A stretch of 64,000 nucleotides of DNA from Sophora flavescens (GCA_030762895.1 CM061069.1:25353404-25417403); one strand, 5' to 3'; shown: positions 53,140 to 64,000, counted from the stretch's first letter. The notes: a model not told the origin generated them from the letters alone. Numbers and translations: made by a program.

Positions 53140-53296
53140 ATCGCCGTCCAAGATAAGGAAGATCTCCAGGCTCTATAAACACTTACAAAATGATTTACAT
53201 TTACCTTTCCCAAGGAGACTAATAAGAACTCGAACCTGCAACATATCAGATACGAGACCATATCATGCTCTACTAGACCAACCTCGGGGTTCTTTG
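53140..53296 (-). mobile_element. tRNA-derived SINE
   Basis: On the minus strand an A-box-like TTGGTCTAGTAG (53270-53283) is followed by a B box GGTTCGAGTTC (53226-53236) and a short body. The boxes are about 35 bp apart. The ends and TSD are not clear. Confidence 0.5.
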
Positions 53297-53409
53297 AATT
53301 TCCCTCTACCATCTCTCTTTTTCAATTATCCTTTATGAGCGTTTGAATTTTTGAAGTACTTCGAAATTTTATTAATCTCACTATACCAAACTATTGCCCT
53401 TGATTTATC

Positions 53410-53708
53410 GAGTAAATATCCAATTTAGTCCATGTAATTGTGAAGTATTATCAATTCGGTCCTTGAAATTCCAAAAGCATCCTTGAATGATAAGTTAGAA
53501 TCAATTTGGCCTCTCATTTTACTCATTTAATATCAATTAAGTCCATGATATTGCTAACTTAAAATTAACCTAGTCTATACGATTTTCAATGAAGGGACTA
53601 AGTTGATTACCGTTTTACAATTTCATGGACTAATTTGAAATTTTGATAATTTCAGGAATCATGTTGATACTACTTCCCAATTTCAAGGACCAAATATGGT
53701 GTTTACTC
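53410..53708. mobile_element. MITE, about 300 bp
   Basis: The inverted ends GAGTAAATATCCAATTTAGTCC and, at the right, the complement of GAGTAAACACCATATTTGGTCC enclose arms with repeated GGTCC and TTTCA words. Same general 'tttggtcc' type as 45049-45282. Confidence 0.6.
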
Positions 53709-54579
53709 AAATAAGAAGGTATGTTCCTTCTATGATTCAGTATATTGTGGTCAATTTGACTACACAGGAATAATGTTGTATTTAGACAAAGATTAAAATC
53801 GATCCTAACTAGAATTCTGGTGCTTTGCTAGGGGGAACATAGTGTGTTGCCACAGTGCAAGGTAAATGTGAAGCTTCTTAGATCTATTTGTTTTAGATTT
53901 TGGTAGAATTTATTTTAAATAAAATTTATTTGTTTAGATCAACATTTGATAAAAATGATTTTGAATGAAATTGATATTTGTTACAATTGAGTTTAAGGTA
54001 AAATGATTTATGTTTGGATGTTTTTATTTTAAAATCAAGTTTGATGTAAAACTCAGTATAACTTTGTTAACCTAATGCAAAAGCTACTTTTTGTAGCTTC
54101 TAGTCAAAATCACATCTGAACGCAAAATCAATTTTACATGACAGTAATAAAAACCTCATTTTTACTAAAATCGCATTTGACAGGAAGTAGAATATTCTAC
54201 AAGTTTTAATCCTAGAACCAAACACACACTATACCCAATTCGAATTTGATTTTATTGGACGCAAAATTTAAAACAAATACCTTTAGAATCTTAAGATCAC
54301 TTTCAGTATAAGCAAACTTGATTTTGGACAATTCGAAATCTAAACCAAACAAGCATTTGAAGACCAAGGGGACCGTTGCTCCTTCAGTTTTCAATTGTTT
54401 ATGCATATATATAAATCTCAAAAAATATTCATTTTGGTGGAGAAATGTGTGTGGTATAGAGATATGTAAAAATACTAATAGGTGGTTGAGTGTAGGTCTT
54501 AAAAATATATTGGTAATGGGAGTAGTATGTATTTCAGGCTAGATGTTTGAAAGGTTGTTCTTAAAAGAGCTTGGTCCTA
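53709..54579. other. No gene recognised
   Basis: AT-rich. Partly inverted words around 53870-54400 (for example AAAATCA/TGATTTT clusters) suggest another decayed fold-back element, but I could not define its ends. Confidence 0.4.
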
Positions 54580-55190
54580 ATTTCAAAGGAGAATAATGCT
54601 TTAATAGTAGAAAATGGGAGTGGTTTGATGGTGTGTGGATTTGGCGTTTTAAGTGGAGACGTAATTTATTTGATCGTGGGAAATGAAGCTGTTTTGAGAT
54701 ATGAAATATGCTTATTCTGTTACGATGAGGAGCAATTCTAATGGTATTCATCAGGAATTTATATATAGTGGAATTTGCATATTATACTTTACAATCCTAA
54801 CAAGCTTCTCAAAATTGTAGGTTGTTTACAGTAGATTCTGGTTTTTTCTAAGCATTTTTGGCTTAAATCAACTCCATTGAAGGTGCTCACTTTTTCTAGG
54901 TTATTATTTCTTGATAGACTTCTTACAAGATTAAATTTGGTGAACAGGAAAGTGGTATGAAATCCTCAAGATTCAATGTGTGATTTCTCTCAAAATGAGC
55001 AAGAGTCCTCAAGTCATTTAGTTTTTTCTTACGAGTTTACATGTTTAATTTGGTATTATTTCTTTGTCTTGCTTAGTTTTGATATAGCTCTTTCTTTGGA
55101 TGGTAAACCCACATTTTACAACCTCGATCAGGGTTTAGTGAAAGGAAAAAAAATCTTAAAACTATATGAATGTTCTCACGATTTTTAGTT
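54580..55190 (+). pseudogene. LINE ORF2 C-terminal (zf-RVT) fragment
   Basis: Broken plus frames show WIWRFKWRRNLFD, then FWLKSTPLKVLTF followed by RLLFLDRLLTRLNLVNRK, then CDFSQNEQESSSHLVFSYEF. This is the usual order of the zinc-binding reverse-transcriptase tail of plant LINEs. Several stops are present. Confidence 0.7.
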
Positions 55191-55340
55191 GCTTGATCTT
55201 TGTGGTTATATAGAAATAACATATATAGTTTATAGACATGAGCATGCTCATTGCATATATATATTTTGGATTTGATAAAGGAATGATCTTGGATTTGGTT
55301 TAATTATAGATTTAAAGGTGTAGCATTTCTTTTTCAGATT

Positions 55341-55800
55341 TTTTTTTTAAACGAACCATCTCATATTATTTCCAAATAAAGTTGTTCAATAATACAATTA
55401 GGAATATCAGAATAAATAAAATAACTAGCATAAAACTTAGATACCCTTGTTAGAGCATGAACAACTAAATTTGTTTGCCTTCTAATGAGCCTAACTTGAT
55501 AATTAGGACATAACTTCATGAGATTCTTGCAGCTATCCAAGATTACTCCAAACTCAGTGAAATCTACTCTGTCATTATGCATACCATCAGTAACCATCTT
55601 AGAGTCCAGCTTAATAATTACATTTTCTATCCCCAAGGACTTCAGTCATTGAGTTACTGCTAAGAGACCAAGAGCTTCACCTTCGTGCACTTTAGGATAG
55701 CCCCAATACCATATTGATTTGGCTCCCACCCAATTTCCTCTATAGTCACGCACGCACATGGCTACCCCAAAGAGATATATAAAAAAATAGTTTGCGATAC
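55341..55800 (-). pseudogene. LINE RNase H (RVT_3) fragment with poly(A) end
   Basis: The minus frame from about 55790 has WVGAKSIWYWG, then HEGEALGLLAV with a stop. It continues IENVIIKLDSKMVTDGMH, FGVILDSCKNLM, YQVRLIRRQTNLVVHAL and CIIEQLYLE. This is the RNase H-like tail common in plant LINEs. A T-run on the plus strand at 55341-55349 is the likely poly(A) tail. It runs opposite to the LINE fragment to its left. Confidence 0.75.
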
Positions 55801-56163
55801 TAGTTAAGTTTATGTAAATAGGTTAAAATAACCCTTAATCCTTTATACTCTTTGATTAATAAATTTTTCTTGTATGATAAAAAGACATTCATTAAATAAA
55901 AAAGACATAATAACAATAAAAAGTAACATATCATATTATTTAGAAGCTTTAATTATGTGACAAATTAAATGGACACCGCAATTATTTTTTCATTTATATT
56001 CTGATATAATAAATTAGAGAAAAAATTTAGTGTCGGGTTGTGGTATATATGGTTATGGGGTTAGAGCCCTATCTGCAATCTTAGGGGATGAGAGGCTTCA
56101 TGCTCCCCATGCTAATCTAACAAAAGACTAGACTAATATATGGATAAACACAAGACATCACTG
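55801..56163. other. No gene
   Basis: AT-rich sequence up to the edge of the LTR at 56164. The five bases before the LTR are CACTG. Confidence 0.5.
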
Positions 56164-58087
56164 TGAAATGAACATATATAAAACACGAGAAGGGGGGTTG
56201 AGTTGTGTTTTGGCTAACTTTTTCGAAAAGAAGAAACTTTAGATTTTAAACACAAAGATGCATCTGATGTAACACAGAATAAGAGAAAGCCTTTCACATT
56301 TCAACCTGTTAGCTTACAGTTAATATAAAGCAAACTTGAACAGATAAAGTTAGAAAAGGAGACACAGATTTATATTAATTCACCCCAAACCTTGGACTAC
56401 GTCCAGTCTTTGGTTTCACCAAGTATTAACACTATAACTGATCAGGTTACAGAAGGTATTATTTGCACACCTAACCTCCGCAGGCTCAACCACCAAGTAT
56501 TGTTTGTACACCTAGCCTCTCCAGGCTCAAACAAGTATTCTTTCAAAGAAGCCTCTTCAGGCTCTACAAATGGTAAGAGTTTAAATGAAGCAGCAGCTTC
56601 ACTGATTACAATTTTGCAGATCTACCAAGTAACACTCAGTGAGTGAGTAAGTATTTAAGGTAGGTAATATCGCAATAAAGACTTCTCAATAAATACAAAT
56701 GATTTGAGCAGAGAAGTATTCTATGAAGAACTTAAGAGAGCTTTGAATGCTTGGAGAGTATTGAATGCTTGAGTGAATATGTTTAGGTGTGTATCTTCAT
56801 TAGCCTTCAAAGTCTTCTATTTATACTCATAAGTAATAAATTCGTTGTGGAGAGTTCTTCAACTGAGTATCCTTTTGTTCTTCATTCATTAATGCCAAAG
56901 AGTCGTTCTGAACTTTCATTTGATGTTTGTGATCGTTGGTAAGCTTTAAGACAAGTTGAACGTATAGGCTGGCATTGCTTTATCAAAGTGCAGTTTGATT
57001 TAGTGCAGTGTTTTTTGCTTTTCAGACTTGGGTAGCGTGACTTTCCTTATTTGTGCAATGCGGGTCTGCGACCAAGTAAAGTATACTTTACCTTTTGTAA
57101 CAAAAAGAATCTTCGAACGCGGAATGATGCTTTGAGCTTTCTGAGATCGAATTTCTTTATTTGAAATCATCAGGGGATATTCTTCGTATTTGAATATAGT
57201 TGAAGCGAGGGACTTTCAGTTAGGCATGGCGACGAGACCCGAATTCGCGGGTACCCACCCGAACCCACCCCGACTTTGACGGGGAAAACCCACTTTGACT
57301 GGGGACGAGGGTGAGGATGGGGATACAGATACCTGCCCCGCCCTAACCCCGAACCCGCTCTGTTGTTTACATAATTATAATAATATCCCCATATATCTAT
57401 GTAGAGTATTGGATATTGTTTTCATTGAAAGGTTCTATTCTGTATAAAAGGGTACCTTTTTTTTTGAAAAATTACAGAACATTTTATTGTGCTTTTATTA
57501 TGGTGTTTTGATATTATCAGTGTCATTTAAAGCATAACGAAGTGCTCCTAAAGCATCAACTTTTTTTTTATTTGTAGCTGAAAGAAAATTAAGTTCCAAT
57601 TTCGGTTGATTGTTTTAATTGTGTGAAGGTTTTATTTGTTTATTTTTTGGAAGTACAATTTTTGAGTTGTTAATTTCAATTAAAGCAAAATAATTTTTAA
57701 ATTTGGTTACTCATTGACGGTGGCTGGGACCCACGGGGAAACCCTATCCCCTCAGGGGCGGGGGTGAGGATCTATTTTCCAACCCCAAAAGGGGAGCGGG
57801 GTGGGGTTGGGAAAGGCAAAACCTGCCCCCACCCCCGCCCGTTGCCAACCCTACTTTCAGTTGAGTTGCAGTCTCAGACGCATAATCAGAATTAGTGGAG
57901 ACTGAGTCTTTGTTTGGACGCATCATAACACGGACTCATCTTTAAGACTTTGTTTCTTTGTTATGATACTCTTACTTCATGATCTGCACACTTAATACAC
58001 ATATTAGTGGATTTCAAAAGGTTCACTTAAAATCATTCTTTGTTTGGATTCATTTAAATAAGAGATGTCAAAGATGTAGTCTTAACA
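56164..58087 (-). repeat. 3' LTR of the Sirevirus-like element
   Basis: In element sense it starts TGTTAAGACTACATC and ends ATTTCA. Without the MITE at 57222-57852 and its duplicated target it is about 1.28 kb. It matches 59395-62061 in inverted orientation along its length, including the GCCTCTTCAGGCTC and GCCTCTCCAGGCTC words. Confidence 0.75.
57222..57852. mobile_element. hAT-like MITE in the LTR, 631 bp
   Basis: The inverted ends AGGCATGGCGACG and CGTTGCCAACCCT are flanked by the direct repeat ACTTTCAGTT (57212-57221 and 57853-57862). The inverted LTR copy reads GGGACTTTCAGTC without interruption, which proves an insertion. GGCAACGGG-type ends are typical of hAT elements, which duplicate 8 bp. 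Two extra matching bases could be chance. Confidence 0.8.
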
Positions 58088-58100
58088 ATCTCCCCCTTTT
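58088..58100 (-). other. Polypurine tract of the Sirevirus-like element
   Basis: The minus strand reads AAAAGGGGGAGAT directly before the LTR start TGTTAAG. It fixes the LTR edge and the orientation. Confidence 0.8.
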
Positions 58101-60438
58101 GATGATGACAAACATTTTCTTATGATTTTAATGAACTTGAGGTAAAACAAAAGTAAGCACTGCAAATTATTCAAAGATATTCATGCTCCCCCTGAACTGA
58201 TGCTTTCGATAAGCATTTTTAAGGTGATGATACTATTAAGACGCATGGGTATATCTATGAACTTATGATCAGAGCGTCTTAGCATTTATATAGAGCATTA
58301 AGTTATATAGAGCATTAAGTTCAGTTAATTATATCCATACTTTATATTAATACTTCTCTTCCCCTTTGTCATCACCAAAAAGATAACAATATACAGAAAA
58401 CAAGTCCGAGAACAAGATTTTTTATTGAGTTAACCATCATTGACTATTACATTGCTGATAAAAGACTAAGAATTTTGGTTTTCAACAATTTTCTTGAGAA
58501 TTGACACAACAGTCTGCATCGTCTCACGAAGACTACGATTTACTGACGAGCAACTGGATCCATACCAATGATAGTGGATGCCATTTCAGCAAAGTCATCA
58601 TGTGGAGATGAAGAGGATGGGCCAGGGAGATGGATTGGCTGTTGTGGGTGGTTCATATTGAACAACTTCCAGACAGTGCCAGGGAAGAGAATAACCAGAG
58701 GAGAAAATAAAGGAAATATCAAAGAGAATGGGGAACAGAGAAAGAGTTAAAGGGAAAACTGAGTGCAACGAGCCAAAAGGTTGCAAACAGGGAATTCTAA
58801 AAGAAGTGTGTTCAAAACTAGATAAAGAAAAGATAAGAGGGGAAAGATGATTGAAAAATGAAGACAAATTTTCAGAAGAAATAGGTAAATCAAAGTGTAA
58901 ACTGAAAAAGGGTTTTCATAAAAGGATAAAGGTGAAATAAAGAGAAAATGAGTAAAGATAAAGGTTGGTTGGGAGGGGTAGAGTTTCCTTGTGTCTCCTC
59001 TGTCTTCATCTGGATATCCGATCTAGGGAATCTGATAAGAAGTGAGTCTGGCTCTATCAGTAGGCGTTTTGAGCTTGTTAAACAAGGATAGGCCACAGTG
59101 ATTAGCGGGGTCTTGAAATACATGAGGTTCGGTATGACTCATCAAAGATGTAGACCACTTGGGGAACTTCAGCTTCTTATGCTTCCTTTGTAGCCAAACA
59201 AACGGCTTCTTGGATTTAGGATTCATCTTTGGTTTCTGGCAGATAGTTCCTCGATCAGGACAGATCTTCAGCACTGTATTGGGCTTCATTCAAGCAATAG
59301 GAATTGGTCTATATTTCCAAGAGGCTTGATTTAGCCTTACTGCAGCTTGTTCAACAACTAGATTGCTGATTGCCTTTAGATCATCTGAGCAAAGTGTTGA
59401 GACTACATCTTTAGACATCTCTGATTTTGATGAATCCGAACAAAGAATGATTTTTAAGTGAACCCTGTGAAATCTACTAATATGTGTATTAAGTGTGCAG
59501 ATCAGTATACAAGAGTCTCATGACAAAGAAACAAAGTCTTAATGATGCGTCTGAACAATGACTCGGTCTCTACCAAATTCTGATCAAGCGACTGAAAGTC
59601 CCTCGCTTCAACAATATTCAAACACAAAGAATATTCCCTGATTATTTCGAATATAGAAATTCAATATCAGAAAGATCAAAGCACCATTCCACGCCTGAAG
59701 AATCTTTTTGTTGCAAAAGGCAGAGTAAACTTTACTTGATCGCAGACCTGCTTAGCACAAATAAGGAAAGTCGCGCTGCCCTAGTCTGAAAAGCAACAAC
59801 GCTGCTCTGAATGAAACTGCACTCTAATAAAGCTATGCCAACCTATACGTTCAATTTGTCTTGAAGCTCACCAACGATCATAAACATTAAATGCAAGACC
59901 AAAACGACTCTTTGGCATTTATGGATGAAGAACAAAAGAATACTCAGCTGAAGAACTCTCCTCAACGGACTTATCTCTCTTGAGTATATATAGAAGACTC
60001 TGAAGACCATTGAAGACACACACTTGAATACATTAACTCACGCATTCAATACTCTCAAGCATTCAAAGCTCTCTTTAAGTTCTTCATAGAAAACTTCTCT
60101 GCTCAAATCATTTATATTTATTGAGAAGTCTTTATTGCGATCTCACCTACCTCAAATACTTATTCACTCTTTGAGTGTTACTCGTTAGATCTGCAAAGTT
60201 GTAATCCGTGAAGCTGTTGCTTGATCAAACTCTTCTTTGTTTGTAGAGCCTGAAGAGGCTTGCTGAAAGAATACTTGTTTGAGCCTGGAAAGGCTAGGTG
60301 TGCAAACAATACTTGTTAGTGAGCCTGCGGAGGCTAGGTGTGCAAACAATACCTTCTATAATCTGATCAATTATAGTGCAAATACTTGGTGAAGCCAAGG
60401 ACTGGACGTAGCCTAAGGTTTGGGGTGAACCAATATAA

Positions 60439-61769
60439 TGTTGGGAATTTGCGTATAAAAAAAAAATAACGCAGCGGAAAAATTCCCATCGAAGGATCCT
60501 TGCAAATGGTCACGATTCATGGTTAGAAGATTTACCTCTTGAAGCGATGACAGTTGATTAAAATCGTCTATCATGAACACCGCACGAACGATGTCTCTAA
60601 GGTATCCACACGAGTAGATTCTGTGAACGTCCAACGTCACGAACCCGAAGCGTCTCTGTCTCACAGTGCTAGCTTCGAAAATCGAGACCTGCTGTTCACT
60701 ATCACTCTCTATGTGCGGCTAGGGTAAAACAAAAACGTGTAGGCACAATAGCTTAAGTGGTGCGCTTATAGCAAGCACCTCCTTAAGTGAGTTAGTGAGC
60801 GACGTTTGACCCAAGCCCCATGTACTATGCGCTAGGCCCAATAGAAAAGTCCAACTCTCCTTTTAATGCTTCTTTTAATCCTCTCTTATGTGTGTGACCC
60901 TATAGGTTCCAAAAACGTTAGTAGTAATATTAAATCCCATTTAATATTACAAACAATGTGAGTATCTAGCAATACATCACTGCTACCTAAGTAGTGAGAA
61001 AGTCAGTGATTTGACGAAACCTTTCTGTGACAAATATTCATGTGCATTATTATCCCTTTGTCCATATATCTATATTGAACACAAGACATATAATGTGTCA
61101 CCCTTGTATGGTTCAATATCATGTTCCCTGATACCCGAGTAGACTTAACAACAAATGAGGTCAATATCTCATATTGACTCATTTCAGCACGACCATGCAT
61201 TTTACAGTCTCACTCTATCAGGGGGCCCATAGATATTACTCCTGTTATGTAGGAGGGACAAATTCCATCTAGGTCACTCACATCCCTCTGCATGGCTCGT
61301 GGTATGCCCAATGACCGTCTTTATAATCATCTTATTACAGATGACGTTTGACGATATTAAAGCACACAACTCCTCATGTAGGGATCGTAGCGATTTTAGG
61401 TCGAAGGATTGCATACACCATTGTCACTATGAGAACTACTTATGACACTCACACAACGCTCCATGTAGTGTTCTCATGGTGGGTCAATCCAGTACATCAT
61501 TACTCTAATGTGTACCTATGTGGCGACTCGATATCTCATATCCATGACCCGTGAGATATGGTCATCAGTCTGCACACATAATAGTCTCAATGTATTATTA
61601 TTGTCCTTATTAATAAAATACTTGACTACGGATATTTAAGAATATGATTTCATTGTTCAATAGTGTCTCACGATCAAGTCATATACTTGATATTCTATTA
61701 AACTGAAATTTCTATTCTAAGGACTTTATTATGTTTAAACAAGTAACACAATAAACTGGAATGCCTCAT

Positions 61770-61806
<37 letters not shown>

Positions 61807-61862
61807 GCAAGATACAAATGTAAGTCTAAGAAATACACTGGCCTCTAGGGCTTACACCAACA
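60439..61862. mobile_element. Solo LTR nested in the inverted LTR, 1.42 kb
   Basis: It begins TGTTGGGAATTTGCG and ends CTTACACCAACA, with a perfect 5-bp TSD TATAA at 60434-60438 and 61863-61867. The uninterrupted counterpart in the other LTR reads through this site. TGTTGG...CCAACA ends suggest a copia family. An (AT)n run lies at 61773-61803. No internal coding sequence. Confidence 0.85.
61773..61803. repeat. (AT)n microsatellite
   Basis: About 15 AT repeats close to the end of the nested solo LTR. Confidence 0.9.
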
Positions 61863-62496
61863 TATAAATCCGTGTCTCCTTTTCTTAGCTTAATCTTTTC
61901 AGTTTGCTTTACTTTAACTATACTAACTGGGTTGGAAAGTGAATATCCTTTTTATTATCAGACACATCTTTGTGTCTTATAGGTTAAACTGCAACGTTTT
62001 TCAAAAAGTATTTAAAACACAATTCAACCCCTCTTCTAGTGTTTTATATCTGTTCATTTCACTAAGAAGGTCATGGTTGATTTGATCAATAGGCTGTGGT
62101 TTAGAAGAAATGTATTGAAAGGGAGGGGTTTTGGTTTTGGGTAAGCCTCTGTGTGGAGCGGTATGAAAAGAGGGTGAAGGGTGAGATAGAGGTGAGACAA
62201 TGGAATCAAAAACTTGTGAAATAGGAACAAGTGTTTGATTTTCTTGTTGTGGTGAGGGAGAGGGTGATGATGGATGGTTGGAGATATGGTCTGGTGAATT
62301 ATGAGGTTGAGGTTGTGGTGAGGGGTTTTATGGAGTGAGATTCAAATTGAAGTCTCGAAGAGATAATGCAAGCAGATTTTCAGCAATTGAAATTTGGTTA
62401 TGAAGAGGGGAGTTGTGAGAGGAAGAGGAGGAAGAATTGGAGGGTGAGGATAAAACAATGGGTGAAGGGGGTGAGGGTTCAGATGACCTTACTTGT

Positions 62497-63797
62497 TGTG
62501 CGTAAATGTGATGTGCAAGTGTACACAGTCAAACAAGTAATAAAGTATGAATAAAGATCGTTCCTACGAGGATTTAAATGTATTGAATATAAATTCTAGA
62601 TTTAACCTTTCCTATTTAGCTTAACAAAATAAAAAGTAATTTTAAGCATGTAAAGTAAAAGGAGTAATTGGGTGTCAGAACAGTAAGTAATAAAAGCAAG
62701 GAATTAATAAAAGCAATAAATGGGTGTTTTAAAACAGAGATGGAAACAGCTAGGATTCTAATCCTTTGTAATCTTCACTTCAGGGTAATTTATGCTTCAG
62801 GATGCTACAACATTTAGTTTAGGAAATGAAATTTGCCTTCCAGCATTCAACCGAGTTCATTAAAAGCTTCTTATTCTTAAGTTCAAATTAATTTCCTTCA
62901 GTTGTTAGATAAATACTTCCAGCTACTTAAAGACTTGAAGGCTATTCCTAGCTCATTCAACACAATTAATTTTCCAATTAATTGTTCTATCTTTATCTTC
63001 TAATCAAGTCCACTAACTTGGTTTTTCCAAACTGAATTAGTTGATATTTCAGATCAGTTGATCAGGCTAAACCGAAATTAAACATTAAAGCCAAAAAGAA
63101 GAAAATGAATAACATCCATAACATTGAATTACCCTTCAGTACAATTACAAATTCACAGAATCCTAACTAAGAGAATTTAGCTCATAATGAACTTAATGAC
63201 AAAACATAACATAATAAAAGAAAGACTAAGAATAAAATGTAAATTAATTACAGAGAGGACAAAGGTGAGCTGACGGCTCCTGTGCACAATATAGAGCTTC
63301 CCTAAAAGCAAGGTCACACTCACTATTTGTACTAGCTCCTAAAATAGGGTTACACTCTCTCTCATGCCTCATTTTTTGGGCTTTTACAAAATTCAAATAC
63401 TAAAATATTCCTTGGCCCAATTCCTAAGTACACATAGCTGCTGCATTGTATTATCTCTCTTCCTTTTTGCACAGCGCAACGGGTATTTTGTCTTCTAGTG
63501 GATAATAGCTGAGCTGGAAATGATTTTATCTTGTAGTGACTTGCTCCCCAAACGCTGCAGCATTCGAAACATCCCGAGCAATTCCTTCAGCAATTACACC
63601 TTTAAAACCTGCTCAAAACTAAATCAAACCTTGAAAGAATAACAGATCATAATTTACAGTTTTTTCACAATTAACCAGATTAACACAGATATTTACTCAA
63701 TTAAACAAAACTTGAAGTTCTTTTCCAAAATTGATCAAAACAAGAACAATGATTAAGCTAAAAGGATAGTAATAACTCTTATTTCTAAGAGTTATCA
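62497..63797 (-). mobile_element. Solo LTR in the env-like ORF, 1.3 kb
   Basis: It starts TGTGCGTAAATG and ends AGAGTTATCA on the plus strand, with the perfect TSD CTTGT at 62492-62496 and 63798-63802. The first 60 bases contain GTGCAAGTGTAC...CAAGTAATAAAG, the same block found at the ends of the LTRs at 833 and 17938. That suggests an Athila/Tat-type gypsy LTR read from its 3' end. Confidence 0.85.
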
Positions 63798-64000
63798 CTT
63801 GTGAGACAACAGGTTGTAGAGAGACCTGCACAGGCTCAGCAACCTTCAGCCATGTAGACCTTCTTATTGGTGTAGCTGCAATTGCAACTTTCCTCTTTAA
63901 TTCCTTTCGAGGAGCAGCAACTTGTTATTTGACAAATTCCTTCTTCAGAACCTTGGAAATTGGTTGGTCATCATCATCGTCAGACTCCTCTGAAATGACC

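Larger units (their letters stand above)
59395..62061 (+). mobile_element. Solo LTR of the same Sirevirus-like family, inverted
   Basis: It starts TGTTGAGACTACATC and ends GTTCATTTCA on the plus strand. The flanks CAAAG and CTAAG are a 5-bp TSD with one change. No polypurine tract precedes it and no primer site follows it, so it is a solo LTR. Without the nested solo LTR it is about 1.24 kb. It is the inverted counterpart of 56164-58087. Confidence 0.75.
56164..64000 (-). mobile_element. 3' part of a Sirevirus-like copia element, multiply interrupted
   Basis: Minus-strand element. The 3' LTR is 56164-58087 (with a MITE inside), the polypurine tract 58088-58100, then an env-like ORF region running to and beyond the window end. 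AAAAGGGGGAGAT next to TGTTAAG is the typical 3' junction of Sireviruses. The RT and other pol domains are outside the window. Two solo LTRs (59395-62061 and 62497-63797) interrupt the internal region. Confidence 0.65.
58500..64000 (-). pseudogene. env-like/plant transposon ORF of the Sirevirus-like element, interrupted
   Basis: Three minus-strand coding pieces lie in order: 63803-64000 (acidic Asp run, then Lys/Arg-rich), 62062-62491 (Ser/Pro-rich with an in-frame stop) and about 59023-59394 (hydrophobic/charged, with an in-frame TGA). Each solo LTR sits exactly between two pieces, so they once formed one region. Sireviruses often carry such an extra ORF between pol and the 3' LTR, sometimes called env-like. 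Its function is unproven. Stops and insertions make this copy inactive. The short Ser/Pro frame at 58540-58722 may be its tail. Confidence 0.5.

Noticed and set aside
56163..62062. A single large DNA transposon with terminal inverted repeats over 1 kb long
   Set aside because: Each arm has LTR edges (TG...CA), one with a polypurine tract and the other with its own near-perfect TSD. The outer flanks CACTG and CTAAG do not match each other.
1..64000. CRISPR arrays, bacterial operons, riboswitches, rRNA genes
   Set aside because: None seen; spliced genes and plant transposons show this is eukaryotic nuclear DNA. The only regular short repeats are LTR minisatellites and microsatellites.

Overview
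The window is nuclear DNA of a flowering plant, almost certainly a eudicot. The evidence is an intron-rich RPB2 gene whose product is very close to plant Pol II subunits, a second intron-rich housekeeping gene (EMG1/NEP1), AT-rich introns, and a dense load of plant LTR retrotransposons, LINEs, SINEs, a CACTA remnant and hAT-like MITEs. One MITE type (about 50.8-51.1 kb) resembles elements I associate with legumes. Legume is therefore my best guess, not a demonstrated result.

Layout. 0-21.7 kb is transposon sequence: a gypsy gag fragment with its 5' LTR (minus strand); a fragment of a plant 'transposon/env-like' ORF; a decayed chromodomain gypsy element with about 2.5-kb LTRs (2.4-9.4 kb, minus); a LINE (10.2-14.5 kb, minus); the 3' part of a CACTA element with Ulp1-type protease exons (about 16.1-17.85 kb); a third copy of the 2.5-kb LTR family split by a 1.6-kb solo LTR; and two MITEs.

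21.8-30.2 kb (+) is a complete RPB2 gene. It has 25 coding exons, a 5'-UTR intron and a predicted product of 1,194 residues, with every junction in phase.

32.0-45.7 kb (-) is a convergent EMG1/NEP1 gene for the 18S rRNA pseudouridine N1-methyltransferase. I reconstruct eight exons and 280 residues. Its last intron holds a 9.2-kb chromovirus (408-bp LTRs, TSD TAGTC), which in turn holds a 3.7-kb copia element (285/287-bp LTRs, TSD TTCTC). The last EMG1 exon, carrying the conserved YPLSA motif, lies 10.6 kb from the previous exon.

45.9-50.5 kb is a LINE (minus) split by a 2.4-kb solo LTR and sitting directly upstream of EMG1 exon 1. 50.8-56 kb holds MITEs, a SINE, an orphan exon-like GC-rich stretch and two LINE fragments. 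56.2-64 kb is the 3' part of a Sirevirus-like copia element (minus): a 3' LTR with a nested hAT-like MITE, a polypurine tract, and a degenerate env-like ORF interrupted by two solo LTRs. One of those is an inverted copy of the element's own LTR and itself carries a third solo LTR.

Only RPB2 and EMG1 look like active cellular genes. RPB2 encodes the second-largest subunit of Pol II; EMG1 acts in nucleolar 40S ribosome biogenesis. I see no operon-like link between them. All identifications are by eye from motifs and reading frames; no database search was run.
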